Both the position numbers and the translations under genes were made by a program. 64,000 nucleotides of DNA. Origin: Streptomyces echinatus. GTDB taxonomy: Bacteria; Actinomycetota; Actinomycetes; Streptomycetales; Streptomycetaceae. The notes below the pieces were generated by a model. The model searched no databases. It saw only the letters and a program-made list of their open reading frames with translations, and was not told the DNA's origin. Below are positions 8,936-17,260 of this stretch, piece after piece (positions within the stretch are counted from its first letter, which is position 1; every line of letters starts with the position of its first letter). The stretch spans positions 1 through 64,000 of the forward strand of contig NZ_JACHJK010000003.1 of the NCBI RefSeq assembly GCF_014203595.1, read 5' to 3'.

Positions 8936-9292
8936 GAGCGGACGGCGAAGCCGACGGCCCTTCCTCAAGTGACTGTCTTCGAAGCTCGGCCGTAGAGGAG
9001 CGGCTCGGTGACCACGCTGGGTGACGCTCGTTCGGCTGATGGTGTCGCCACCACCTTTGAAGGCCGTTGCGTGTGCAGGATTGAGGGCATGGCAGCCCAC
9101 CTTCGGTGCGACGACGCCTGGCTCCTTGTTGGTGATCAGCAGATCGCCGTGAAGGTCGACCTGGGCCTGTTCCTCCCGGACACGGGGTTGTGGGGCGGCG
9201 TTCTGCACCATGTTCCGGAGCGGCTGGCGGGCGCGAGGAGAGACGCTGAGGCGCAGTTGCGTTTGCGGAACTGTCTCAGAAGGGGTGGCGGG
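8936..9292. other. gap with a possible coding remnant fused to the next gene
   Basis: The frame of the downstream DUF3995 gene stays open back to a GTG at 9008 and contains protein-like text at about 9090-9240 (DDAWLLVGDQQIAVKVDLG, then LWGGVLHHVPERL). This looks like the end of an unrelated small Streptomyces protein fused in frame. I could not name a family. Confidence 0.3.
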
Positions 9293-9847
9293 ATGAACCT
9301 GGTGGCATGGGTGCTCGGACCGGCGGAGTGTGAGGAGGGGCCACGACGGCCGGGCGCTGTATCAACGGCAGGTGCCGGCCTTGGAGTTCGGGCCGCGGCT
9401 GCCGTGGCGAGTGCGGGTCTGCTGGCGGCTGGGGCCCTGCACGCGGTGTGGGTGTTCTCCCCCTGGCCGCTGGACTCGCGGGCCGAGTACGCGGCCGCCG
9501 TGGTGGGGGTGGAGGAGTCGCAGCTGCCGTCCCGCCCGCTGACGCTGGCCGTCGCGGGTCTGCTGGGCGTGGCCTCCTGGCTCGTCGTCACCGGCGCCAG
9601 GCCGGCGAACCGTCTGGCTGCCTCGCGCCTGGTCCGGGGCGGGCTGTGGACGATCTGCGGTGTGCTGTCGATGCGCGGGCTGGGTGACCTGGTCGTCTCG
9701 GGCTTCGCCCTGGGCGAGGCGCCGGCCGAGTTCCGGCACTGGGACCTGCTGCTGTACTCCCCGCTGTGCATCGTCCTCGGCGGCTTGACCGGCTACGTGA
9801 CAGCCCGGACCTGGAGCCGCCGCATCAGCCCTCGGAGCCAAGCCTGA
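9293..9847 (+). CDS. DUF3995 membrane protein
   Basis: A 184-aa protein from ATG 9293, though the frame is open further upstream. After about 30 polar residues come four hydrophobic segments: AAVASAGLLAAGALHAVWV, LTLAVAGLLGVASWLVV, WTICGVLSMRGLGDL and PLCIVLGGLTGYV. The HAVWVFSPWPLDSRAEYA loop is the DUF3995 signature. It sits in the cytoplasmic membrane; function unknown. No operon partner is visible on either side. Confidence 0.7.
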   Translation: MNLVAWVLGPAECEEGPRRPGAVSTAGAGLGVRAAAAVASAGLLAAGALHAVWVFSPWPLDSRAEYAAAVVGVEESQLPSRPLTLAVAGLLGVASWLVVTGARPANRLAASRLVRGGLWTICGVLSMRGLGDLVVSGFALGEAPAEFRHWDLLLYSPLCIVLGGLTGYVTARTWSRRISPRSQA

Positions 9848-10209
9848 CCCACCCTGCCCGCCCTGAAGGGCCCGACAGGTCGAGGCGGATCAACAGGACA
9901 CGCCCCAAGGCAGGAGGGCACAGTGAACCCGGAGAGGGAGAGCCGATCAGCGTTCACGTAACTGCGGACAGAGCCTTGAAAATCCTCACCCGTGCTTCTG
10001 TCTTTCCCCAGACATGCTCTTGTTCCCCACCTCGTGACGCCTGCGCGCAAAGACCATGCGTATCGGGCGGGGGCTGGTGAACGCGGCCGAGGCCCATGAT
10101 CGAATCGTTTGCCAGGCCCAATCCCGAGCAGCATCAACGCCGAAGGAGGCCACAGCGTGTCCGCTCCCTGGGACGCCATAATGACCACTGGCATCGGCGC
10201 CGCCGCAAC
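9848..10209. other. gap without a recognisable gene
   Basis: About 360 bases between the DUF3995 gene and a broken ADP-ribosylglycohydrolase. Short open frames on both strands lack domains or ribosome binding sites. It probably holds decayed sequence from the N-terminal part of the following pseudogene. Confidence 0.4.
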
Positions 10210-10905
10210 GTCACCGGCACCTGGTCGGCGCGGTCGTCGATCGCCGCAACCAGAATCAGCAGTGGCTGCGAGACACCCAGGCAGCGGCCTACGCGGCCTA
10301 CCTCCGTGACTTCACCGCGATCGAGATCGAACTGCGGGAGGCATACCTCGACGGCCGTGGCTCCTTGATGCGGGCATCGACCTCCGCAGTCCACTTCGCG
10401 GCCGCCGGCCAAGAAGCCACCATGGACGCCGCGCGCCGCATCGCTGCTCTCACCCATGGTGACCGCGCGGCCTGGGAAGGAACCGCGATCTTCCACGAAC
10501 TCATCCGCGTCACGTTCGAGGACACCGACCCCCTCACCGCGCTCCCGGACATCCTGGCTCATTCCACCCGACCACCGCAGCCGCTACGCCACCGTCCTCT
10601 TGCCCGACTGGCACCCCGATCAGGCAACCGAGTCCAGCGGTGCCGACTGGCCCTGTCTGGGCTCCGCCGTCTGGGCCCTGCGCACCACCACCAGCTTCGA
10701 AGACGCGATACGCGCGGCGATCGACCTCGGTGGCGACACGGACACCGTCGCCGCGGTGACCGGAGGCCTCGCGGGGGCGTATTACGGGCTGGACGCAATC
10801 CGCGCCCGCTGGACCCAGCCACTCCATGTCCCCCTCCCAGGCTTCGACGGACGGGTGGGGCGCCTGGTAGATCTGCTCCATCTTGCACGCCGCCTCGGAG
10901 GCTGA
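10210..10905 (+). pseudogene. ADP-ribosylglycohydrolase (DraG-like), truncated and frameshifted
   Basis: Two frames together give a DraG-type protein. The first (about 10210-10560) reads LVGAVVDRRNQNQQWLRDTQ, LMRASTSAVHFAAAG, ending DPLTALPDILA. The second (about 10558-10905) resumes with PPDHRSRYATVLLPDWHP, AIDLGGDTDTVAAVTGG (metal-binding GGDTDT motif) and PLPGFDGRV. A single-base change near 10555-10562 breaks the frame, and the N-terminal metal motif is absent. The intact family removes ADP-ribose from proteins or small molecules. The joining frames fit so well that a sequencing indel cannot be excluded for the internal break. Confidence 0.7.
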
Positions 10906-10953
10906 ACCGGGTGCTGCTCCGCCCTCTCCACGAACTCTGGCCCTCAGCCCCAG

Positions 10954-11228
10954 TCACTTGACCCGTGGCTCCGCAAGGAGGACGACTCGATCGGCTTCGA
11001 CATCGAATCCGAGCACCGGATCACCATAGGCACCCTCCGGATGCATCAACACCGGCTTACCCAACCGCCGCCCGATCTCCCGCAAGAAGCCGCAGAACAC
11101 ATCAAGTCGCTCCTGCCCCTGCAACTCGCGCAGATCAACGGCGCAGCGAGGCTTTCAGCGTCGCCTCCCCGTCGGCCTCCGGATCGGCGGGGTTGCCCGG
11201 GAAGACGTGGCGCTTGAGAACCCATCTC
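10954..11228 (-). pseudogene. C-terminal remnant of an uncharacterised actinobacterial protein
   Basis: The minus strand reads LDVFCGFLREIGRRLGKPV, MHPEG, then PVLGFDVEADRVVLLAEPRV ending in TGA at 10954-10956. An upstream segment (WVLKRHVFPGNPADPEADG) sits in another frame, so at least one frameshift separates them. The text has clean alpha/beta protein character but I do not recognise the family with confidence. Confidence 0.4.
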
Positions 11229-11258
11229 TGTACTCCCCCTGATCGGTTCCATCAGGGG

Positions 11259-11413
11259 TCATCTGGCGGGGGATGTCGTGATCAGGTCCATGCCTGGGTA
11301 GCGGCCGATGACGAAGCCCGCAGCTTCGTAGACCGGCTTTCCGGCCTCGCTGGCGTGCAGTTGGATGTAGTGGATGCCGGCTTCGTGGAGCCAGTCGGCC
11401 GACGTGATGCCGC
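11259..11413 (-). pseudogene. GNAT acetyltransferase, C-terminal remnant
   Basis: Reads SADWLHEAGIHYIQLHASE, then GKPVYEAAGFV, the last helix and strand of a GNAT N-acetyltransferase (A..LYE..GF motif). The acetyl-CoA binding part is missing. It abuts a reductase remnant of opposite orientation at about 11414, a clear illegitimate junction. Confidence 0.6.
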
Positions 11414-11414
11414 A

Positions 11415-11712
11415 ACAGGCCCTGGCGGACATGCCCGTCCTCATCGGTTCGACCGGCGGCACCGAGCGGCACTCTCTGGTACTCGAACATGCCCTGCGGC
11501 CAATGTTCTCGTACCTGCACGCGATCGTCTCGCCCCGGCCCGCCTACGCCGCGACCAGCGACTTCGTCACCCGGACAGGCGCCCTGGGAGAACGCATCAC
11601 CGCTGCCGCCGCCGACTTCAGCCGCCTGCTGCGCGCGTGCGGACCTCGTGCACATCGCGAGATCGTCGACGAGGACCTCGCCTCCATGCAACGGCTGCTG
11701 GGAGAGACGTGA
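11415..11712 (+). pseudogene. NAD(P)H-dependent FMN reductase, C-terminal remnant
   Basis: Reads MPVLIGSTGGTERHSLVLEH, ALRPMFSYLHAIV and ITAAAADFSRLL. This matches the second half of the actinobacterial CE1759-type FMN reductases, where TGGTERHSL lines the flavin site. The N-terminal half is absent, replaced by the GNAT remnant. Not expected to be functional. Confidence 0.6.
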
Positions 11713-11867
11713 CCGACGCGTCTGCGCTGCGACCTCCGGCTTGCGCTTCGCGCGGGTTGCCGGCTGTTGTCGTGCCACCGATGCCCACCGCGCCGCGCCC
11801 GTCCTCTGCATTGACGTCTGGGTGGGGGGAGCACGTGGCCCGGGGCTGTCATCCGGGGCGGGCTGGG

Positions 11868-13028
11868 TCAGTGCTTGTGTGCGTGGTCCAGGTCGCTGAG
11901 CAGCCTTTCCAGGTCTGTCATGAGTGAGCCGTAGACGTGCCATGCGCCTGGTTTGGTGAGTCGTCCCAGGCCGATCATGTCGGTGATGGCATGGTGCCAG
12001 GTGAGGGTCTCCTCGATCGCTGTCCGCAGCCGTTCGCGCGGGGAGGCGTCGGAGGTGTCTGCGATCAGGTGGGTTTCGACGGACCCCTGGACGGCCGCGG
12101 CGGCCAGGTGCAGGGCCTGGGAGTACCGGTCGAGGAACTGTTGCCCCAGATGGTGATCGGTGTGCCCGTCGTGGGCGCTGTCGGCCAGGGTGCGGGCGAT
12201 TCCGCGGACCTGGATCGCTATGCCGCGCAGCACCTTGAACGCATCGCTCTTCGTGTGCGCCGTGTTCCTGCGGCGCGTGTGCGCGACGCAGCGCGTGTTC
12301 CAGCGCAGGCTCTCGTCGGCCTGCTGTATCTGCTGCTCCGCGTGCGTGAGCCGCTTGTCCAGGGCGCGGGCCTGGTGCAGCCAGCCGTAGCCCTTCGAGG
12401 AGAGCTGTCGCCGGGCGAGGCCGGATCCCATGTCGTGCAGCAGTGAACCCAGGGCATCGGCGAGGTCGCGCAGAGCGGAGTCGGACTCGTTCAGATACAG
12501 CGGAGGCAGCACCAGGGCGTTCACCGCGATGCCCGCGACCGCGCCGGTGAGCGTCTGCAGTACGGGGTAGAAGAGGTGGCCCATGGGATCGGTGGCGGTG
12601 GCGGTCAATGCGATCACCGCCGTGGAAGCGATCTGGAGACGGTCGTCGGCGGTGCGGCGGGGACCGGCCAGGACCGCGATGAGAGCGATGACCGTGACGG
12701 CGCCCGCGGTCGGTCCGAGAAGCCGCGCGGCCGCGAGGGCGATGATCAGACCGGCGATCCTCGCCCCTACGCTCTGCGCCGCTTTCCTCACCGACTCGTA
12801 CACCGTGGAGGCATTGACCATGAGCACGGCTGTGGCGACGGCGAGGTAAGGCTGGTTCTGAGGTACCCACGGGGCGACGACTGCCCAGGTCAGCAGGGCC
12901 GCGATGACCGTCTTGACCCCGTGCACCACATGATCGGCGCGCTTGCCTTGGAACCGGCGGGCGAGGGCGCGTACCGGTGCGCTGACCGTCAGCGCCGTAC
13001 GCTCCACAACGATGGTTGAATCTTGCAC
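11868..13028 (-). CDS. FUSC / aromatic-acid-exporter-like membrane protein
   Basis: A 386-aa protein if started at GTG 13028; the longer frame upstream is Arg/Pro-rich and not protein-like. Residues about 25-165 hold six closely spaced hydrophobic segments (VKTVIAALLTWAVV, YLAVATAVLMVNAS, IAGLIIALAAARLL, VTVIALIAVLAGP, LTGAVAGIAVNALVLPPLYL). A long helical cytoplasmic part with a coiled-coil-like KRLTHAEQQIQQADESL follows. This is the FUSC/ArAE arrangement, linked to export of aromatic acids or membrane-stress responses. Monocistronic as far as visible. The start codon is the least certain element. Confidence 0.75.
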   Translation of the reverse strand: MQDSTIVVERTALTVSAPVRALARRFQGKRADHVVHGVKTVIAALLTWAVVAPWVPQNQPYLAVATAVLMVNASTVYESVRKAAQSVGARIAGLIIALAAARLLGPTAGAVTVIALIAVLAGPRRTADDRLQIASTAVIALTATATDPMGHLFYPVLQTLTGAVAGIAVNALVLPPLYLNESDSALRDLADALGSLLHDMGSGLARRQLSSKGYGWLHQARALDKRLTHAEQQIQQADESLRWNTRCVAHTRRRNTAHTKSDAFKVLRGIAIQVRGIARTLADSAHDGHTDHHLGQQFLDRYSQALHLAAAAVQGSVETHLIADTSDASPRERLRTAIEETLTWHHAITDMIGLGRLTKPGAWHVYGSLMTDLERLLSDLDHAHKH

Positions 13029-13270
13029 GATATCGATAGTGGCATCGTTTGCCCTTTTTGGCCGTGACGTCGACCACGGTCCAAAACCGGGGGTGGTAAC
13101 CGCCGGGATTACGCCCGCGGCGGGCGGCGCGCCGGAGTGCCAGGCTGCGTGGCGGGCGGCCCGGCATGAGCGACCGCGGGCCGGACCAGGCTGGACCGGC
13201 CCGCGAGATGCCACGCCTGGCGGTCTGTCCATTCCTCCCCACGCGCGTGTTTTGTCTCACGGAGATAGTT

Positions 13271-13281
13271 TATTGTTCAAC
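13271..13281 (+). promoter_or_regulatory. shared upstream box TATTGTTCAAC (copy 1)
   Basis: TATTGTTCAAC ends 97 nt before the ATG of the small secreted protein at 13378. The same box, TATTGGTTCAAC, lies on the other strand exactly 97 nt before the start of the secreted protein at 15739. TTCAAC could serve as a -35 element or regulator site; TATGTT-like sequence follows about 15 nt downstream. Confidence 0.45.
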
Positions 13282-13377
13282 CATATGGGGGGTGCGTATG
13301 TTCTCTAGCGCAGTGGCACCGGCGGGTTCCACCGTTCGCAGTGACCAGGCCGCCGGGCTGCCCAAGGAGGAAAGATC

Positions 13378-13689
13378 ATGAAGAAGATCATGTCGCGTGT
13401 TGCGCGTGCGGGCGTCTCCGCGGCGCTCATCGGGGGTGCCCTGTGGGCGGCCGGTGGTTCCGCGACTGCCGCCCCGTTCCAGGCGGACGGGCACATCAAG
13501 GCGGCCGCCGACGACAGCCGAAACCTCCCCGGTCACCAAGACCGAAATAACGGCTCCGGGTACGCCGGTCAGCCGCGGGGAGCGCACGACCGCCCTGACT
13601 CCTGGGTCGCCGACCAGCTGGCCATGTTCGACCCCTGGATCAGCGACCAGTTGGCCATGTTCGTGGCCGCCGGCGGCCACGGTCGGTGA
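13378..13689 (+). CDS. small secreted protein with duplicated DQLAMF motif
   Basis: A 103-aa precursor with an excellent ribosome binding site (AAGGAGG, 7 nt before ATG 13378). Residues 1-32 are a classic signal peptide: MKK..RVARAG, a hydrophobic VSAALIGGALWAAGG stretch and a TAAP-type cleavage site. The mature peptide of about 70 residues is polar and ends with a tandem repeat, SWVADQLAMF followed by PWISDQLAMF. Repetition of an amphipathic motif suggests self-association or surface activity, but no known family was recognised. It shares an upstream box with the secreted protein at 15299-15739, hinting at co-regulation. Confidence 0.75.
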   Translation: MKKIMSRVARAGVSAALIGGALWAAGGSATAAPFQADGHIKAAADDSRNLPGHQDRNNGSGYAGQPRGAHDRPDSWVADQLAMFDPWISDQLAMFVAAGGHGR

Positions 13690-14797
13690 GCTGTCACGGA
13701 CGGGCGGGCTACGGCGTTGGTGCGCCCCCACGCCTTCCGGCCAAGATTTCCTGCCGCTGACCGCGTGCGGCCCCCGCGCCGGCCTGACGCACACGCCGCC
13801 ACCGGCGACTGAGCGTGGAACGCCCCGGCGTAGGGGCCCGGCACTGGCGTCGGTCACCGTCGCGAGCCCCTTCGGCGTCGGCGGGGTCGACCGTCCCTGA
13901 CAGCACCATCCGGCTGCGTGGAACACCGGCGCCCGATCCGCTGGCACAGGATGCGCTGCGCTGCACGATCGTCGCGCCTGTCCATGCCCAGGCGCAGCAT
14001 CCGGCCCTGAAAGCCATGGGCGGACTTTTCACGCCCGGGGAATGCCTTGGCCTGGACCCGTGCGGGTTAGGCATCCCGGCGATGCGCCCTTCGGAGGCGC
14101 CGCGGCCCTTCGCTCCGGCGCCGCCTGCATGGGCCTACCTCCCTCTGCTTCCGCCTGGCGTGCATGGTCGCGCCACCAACGGGGTGGCCCAGTCGGCGTG
14201 CCCGGCGACGCATACGCCGGTAGATGGGGGGGTAGATCCGTTTTCCTGTCACCGAGTTGGCGTGGCCGTCGGGATGTGGCCGCCGTGGCGTCGGGAGGGG
14301 CGGCCATTGCCTGTGCGTGCCCCCTTTTCAGGGCACGCCGGGGCCTCCTGCCGGGGCCTGAGACGTCGCGCCGAGGGGGGACGGGGGCGGTTCGGCACCG
14401 GAGGTGAGCGCCTGTCAGGTGCGCCGCAGGCCCGCGGAGTCGGTGCGGTCCGCCGCGGATCTGCTGGACGCAAGTGCATTTGCTCGGGCTTGAAGGGCCT
14501 GGCGGTCCGATCGTCAGAGGGATGATGAGGAGCTGTGCCGGCAGGTGTGGGCTGCAGGCACAGCTCTGTACGAAATGCGGGGTGCTTGTGTACGGGCTGG
14601 CGTCGCCGCCTTTTCGGTCGGGCGGTCCCGTTCGGAGGGACTCGCAGCCCGACAAGTGCTGGATGAAGACGGATTGGAGTGAGCGCACTTGGCGCCGGAT
14701 GCACGCTCGTCACGAACGAACAATCACAGGTGCTGCCAAAGCCGGCCCGTCCGGCGGGCCCAGAACCTGACGCGGGCTTCACGACTGCCCGAGGGGC
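13690..14797. other. 1.1-kb stretch without a convincing gene
   Basis: Open frames exist on both strands because of high GC, but their translations are Pro/Arg/Gly-rich and lack domains, periodic hydrophobicity or ribosome binding sites. No IS ends or RNA genes were recognised. Confidence 0.45.
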
Positions 14798-15214
14798 TCA
14801 CGGTGTCCCGTTGAGGAATCGAGCGAGGTGGGTGTCGAGATCGAGGGCCTGGGTCTCTTCGGTAGTCGGCACGAGCCGGTATGTCGAGCGCACCCACTGC
14901 TCGACCTCCGGGAGCGAGGCCATGAGGTGGGCGGACCCGTGCGGGGACGACAGCAGGAGGTGTACGAGCGCCTCGGCGCCGGTTCCTGTGGGCCAGATGC
15001 GCACGTCGCCGGTTCCGGTCGGAGCCCGGGTCCCTTCGGCGAGAAGGTCGCGCGCGAACACCCACGGGATCAGGCCCTGGACGCTGTCGTGGAAGAGGAG
15101 TTGAACCGCGAGCGGGTCCTGCGATCTGTAGAGCAGATGGGTGGGCACGACGATCCGCACGCCCGGAAAGGTCTCGAGTTCCATGTCGAGCATGTGGTCA
15201 ATGCAAGTGGTCAT
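14798..15214 (-). CDS. SsgA-like protein (SALP), sporulation/cell-division regulator family
   Basis: A 138-aa protein, the usual length for SsgA-like proteins. It opens MTTCIDHMLDMELETF and carries the family blocks VPTHLLYRSQDPLAVQLLF, WVFARDLLAEG and GDVRIWPTGTGAEALVHLLL. SsgA-like proteins occur only in morphologically complex actinomycetes and guide septum placement, peptidoglycan turnover and spore maturation through FtsZ-associated partners. No strong ribosome binding site precedes ATG 15214. It is alone on its strand, apart from the secreted protein upstream whose gene also points left. Which SALP subgroup it belongs to is unresolved. Confidence 0.85.
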   Translation of the reverse strand: MTTCIDHMLDMELETFPGVRIVVPTHLLYRSQDPLAVQLLFHDSVQGLIPWVFARDLLAEGTRAPTGTGDVRIWPTGTGAEALVHLLLSSPHGSAHLMASLPEVEQWVRSTYRLVPTTEETQALDLDTHLARFLNGTP

Positions 15215-15298
15215 GGTTTCGACGCGTTTCGGGATCGGGGCGCGCCGGACCGGGCGATTGTGACGCGTGCCCGGACCCGGCGCTCGCCATTTGTGGGG

Positions 15299-15739
15299 TC
15301 AGCGGAAGACGCTGCCGTCGAAGCCGTGGCTGTCGCTGATCACGACGATCCACATGCCGTGGTCCCACCGGTAGAGGCGGTGACCGTCATAGTGGTAGTG
15401 GTGACCGTGCTTGCTGCTGTACCAGTACCGGACTTCCCGCTCCCGGTGGCGGGGCCCCTCGAAGCGCCGATCGCCGCGGTGGTCCCCGCAGTACTCGTTT
15501 CCGTCGTGGCGGCGGTCGTACCTGCTCCGCTCGCTCAAGTCCGCTACGCCGCCGTGGTCATTCCGCTCTGTACGGCGGTCTGCGTGCGGTGCGGCGTCTG
15601 CGGTGCGAGAGACAACGGCATGGCCGGCGGGAGGATTCGCAGCGGCCGAGGCGGTGGTGCCCGCGGCCAGCAACGTGCCGGCTGCTGCGGCGAGAGTGAC
15701 GGCCGTGGTGACGGCGCGGCGTCCGAATGTGTGATTCAT
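15299..15739 (-). CDS. secreted His/Arg/Asp-rich protein
   Basis: A 146-aa precursor starting at ATG 15739 behind AAGGAG. Residues 1-33 form a signal peptide (twin Arg GRRAV, hydrophobic AVTLAAAAGTLLAAG, TASAAA cleavage site). The mature protein is extremely polar, rich in Arg, Asp and His (for example SKHGHHYHYDGHRLYRWDHG), which could bind metal. The C-terminal 45 residues form a WYSSKHGH..LYRW..G.W motif resembling short secreted beta-hairpin domains. An upstream box identical in sequence and spacing to that of the 13378 gene suggests shared control. Function unknown. Confidence 0.7.
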   Translation of the reverse strand: MNHTFGRRAVTTAVTLAAAAGTLLAAGTTASAAANPPAGHAVVSRTADAAPHADRRTERNDHGGVADLSERSRYDRRHDGNEYCGDHRGDRRFEGPRHREREVRYWYSSKHGHHYHYDGHRLYRWDHGMWIVVISDSHGFDGSVFR

Positions 15740-15835
15740 GGACTTTCTCCTTGATGTGCACCGTGGCCCTGTAGGGCCCGGGCGATGCCCCGGGGTTGTG
15801 GGGCGGGAGCGACATTACTCCCGTTCAGTTGAACG

Positions 15836-15864
15836 TTGAACCAATATTCATGTGACATGGTTCA
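15836..15864 (-). promoter_or_regulatory. shared upstream box TATTGGTTCAAC (copy 2) plus inverted repeat
   Basis: On the minus strand TATTGGTTCAAC ends 97 nt before the start codon at 15739, followed by a second TTCAAC 9 nt downstream and a TAATGT sequence 17 nt after the first. A perfect 7-bp inverted repeat (TGAACCA, 15837-15843; TGGTTCA, 15858-15864) overlaps the box and could be a regulator site. Confidence 0.45.
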
Positions 15865-16034
15865 TCCCTTTCAGGCCCTCTTCCCGGTTTGCCGGGTATC
15901 GGTCGGCACCCTCTCCGGTCACGGTGTTGCCAGTGGCAGCAGGCAGAAGCCGGTGCAGCAGACCGCGGCGACCACCGACGGCCTCATGATCGATATCCAC
16001 GCCCGCTTCGGCCACACAGCTGCTCGCCGCAGCC

Positions 16035-16933
16035 TCAGGCTGTTCGGGCAGCGGGTGCTCCCGGCGGTGGAGGGTCGAGCCGGGCGATGAGGGTGCGGCA
16101 TGCCCCCTGGAGTTCTTCGTCGTGGTCGATGCTTGCGAGCCTGCCGCCGCGCCGGGGCAGGGCCAGTTGCTCGCGGAGGAGGGGCAGGGCGGGTGCCGCG
16201 AGGGGGCCCATACGGTTCAGGCAGGCCACGACCTGGTTGGCCGTCGCGGGGTTCTGGGCCATGGCCTGCAGCAGTGTTTCCAGGACGGCCGGTACCTCGG
16301 CCTCGCCGCCGATCTCCCAGAGCGCGGCCGCGCAATGCACGCGCACCCATTCGTAGTCGTGCGTCAGGAGGTCTCGCAGGCGTGGCAGGGAGACGGAGGC
16401 GGGCGGGCCTATCTCGGCGAGCAGATCGGCCGCGTCGCTGATCGCGAAGGTGATGTCGTCGTCGAGGAGGCCGAGCAGGTGCGGCATGGCCTCGGTAAGG
16501 TCACCGCCGACGGTCCACAGCGCGGCGACGGCGGCAGGCCGTATGTGCGCGTCGGTGGCGGTGGTCAGCGACCGGATCAGTTCCTGTGCGCCGGCCGCCG
16601 CCGGGCCGAACGCTCTGAGCGCGAGCTGGGCGTGAGCGAGGCGAGTCGTGGTGATCACTCGGGAGCGGACCATATGGGGGCGCAGGGCGGCGAGGCAGCG
16701 GTGTGCGTGGAACTCGGCCGTCGAGTAGTCGCCGAGCGACAGGCACGCCGACAGAGCCAAGGAGTGCAGCTCGGCTTCGTCGTAGAACGCTCGCATCCAC
16801 CCGGGCCGGTGTGCGCCGAGGCCGGCGCAGCTCATGGCGTCCTGGGCCTGGTCGAACGCGCGGCGAATGCCCGTGCGATCTTGCGAGGCGCCGTGGACGG
16901 CGACCTGGCGGGCCAGGCCGAAGGACGCTGCGC
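16035..16933 (-). pseudogene. in-frame chimera: TPR regulator C-terminal part fused to HEAT-repeat protein
   Basis: From about 16933 the frame reads AASFGLARQVAVHGASQ, FDQAQDAMSCAGLG and YDEAELHSLALSACLSLGDY, the TPR tail of Streptomyces XRE-type regulators. It then passes without a stop into HEAT-like repeats (RPAAVAALWTVGGD, HYEWVRVHCAAALWEIGG-type) to the end at 16035. There is no proper start: the N-terminus is cut by a transposase remnant at about 16936, although ATG 16835 could still yield a 266-aa product. Whether the fusion is old and functional or simple debris is unclear. HEAT repeats usually serve protein-protein contact. Confidence 0.55.
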
Positions 16934-16936
16934 TAG

Positions 16937-17179
16937 GTGACCCTCGCGATGCTCACCCACGCCTTCCTGGCCGTCATCCGTGCCGACGAGCACCGCGAAC
17001 ACCCCGCCCCCGCCGGACTCATCCCCCTCACCTGCAACGAAATGCAGCGACTATTCGCCCTGCCCGCCGCATACCCGAACGACCAACGCGACCATCGCCT
17101 GCGCTGGTCCCTATGGCGTCGCCGACGCCAGGCCCGCGCCCGCGACTGCCACTACCGCCGACGCGAGGCCACAACATGA
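16937..17179 (+). pseudogene. IS701-like transposase, C-terminal remnant
   Basis: Reads LTHAFLAVIRADEHREHP, LIPLTCNEMQRLF and RLRWSLWRRRRQARARDCHY, the typical last 70 residues of actinobacterial IS701-like DDE transposases. All catalytic residues are missing. Its left edge coincides with truncation of the neighbouring TPR gene, so the element likely inserted there and then decayed. Confidence 0.75.
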
Positions 17180-17260
17180 CGATCCACAATTACGGAGGGA
17201 GTGTTAATTGACCGACCGTAAGACGCAACACACCGATGTCAGCGCCAACCCGAGGGCCCC

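Noticed and set aside
11155..13260. Long minus-strand open frame overlapping the FUSC gene in another frame
   Set aside because: Translation is Arg/Pro/Gly-rich with no membrane segments or domains, while the FUSC frame has clear membrane helices.
13815..14525. Open frames on both strands between the two secreted-protein genes
   Set aside because: Low-complexity Pro/Arg/Gly translations, no start signals and no domains.
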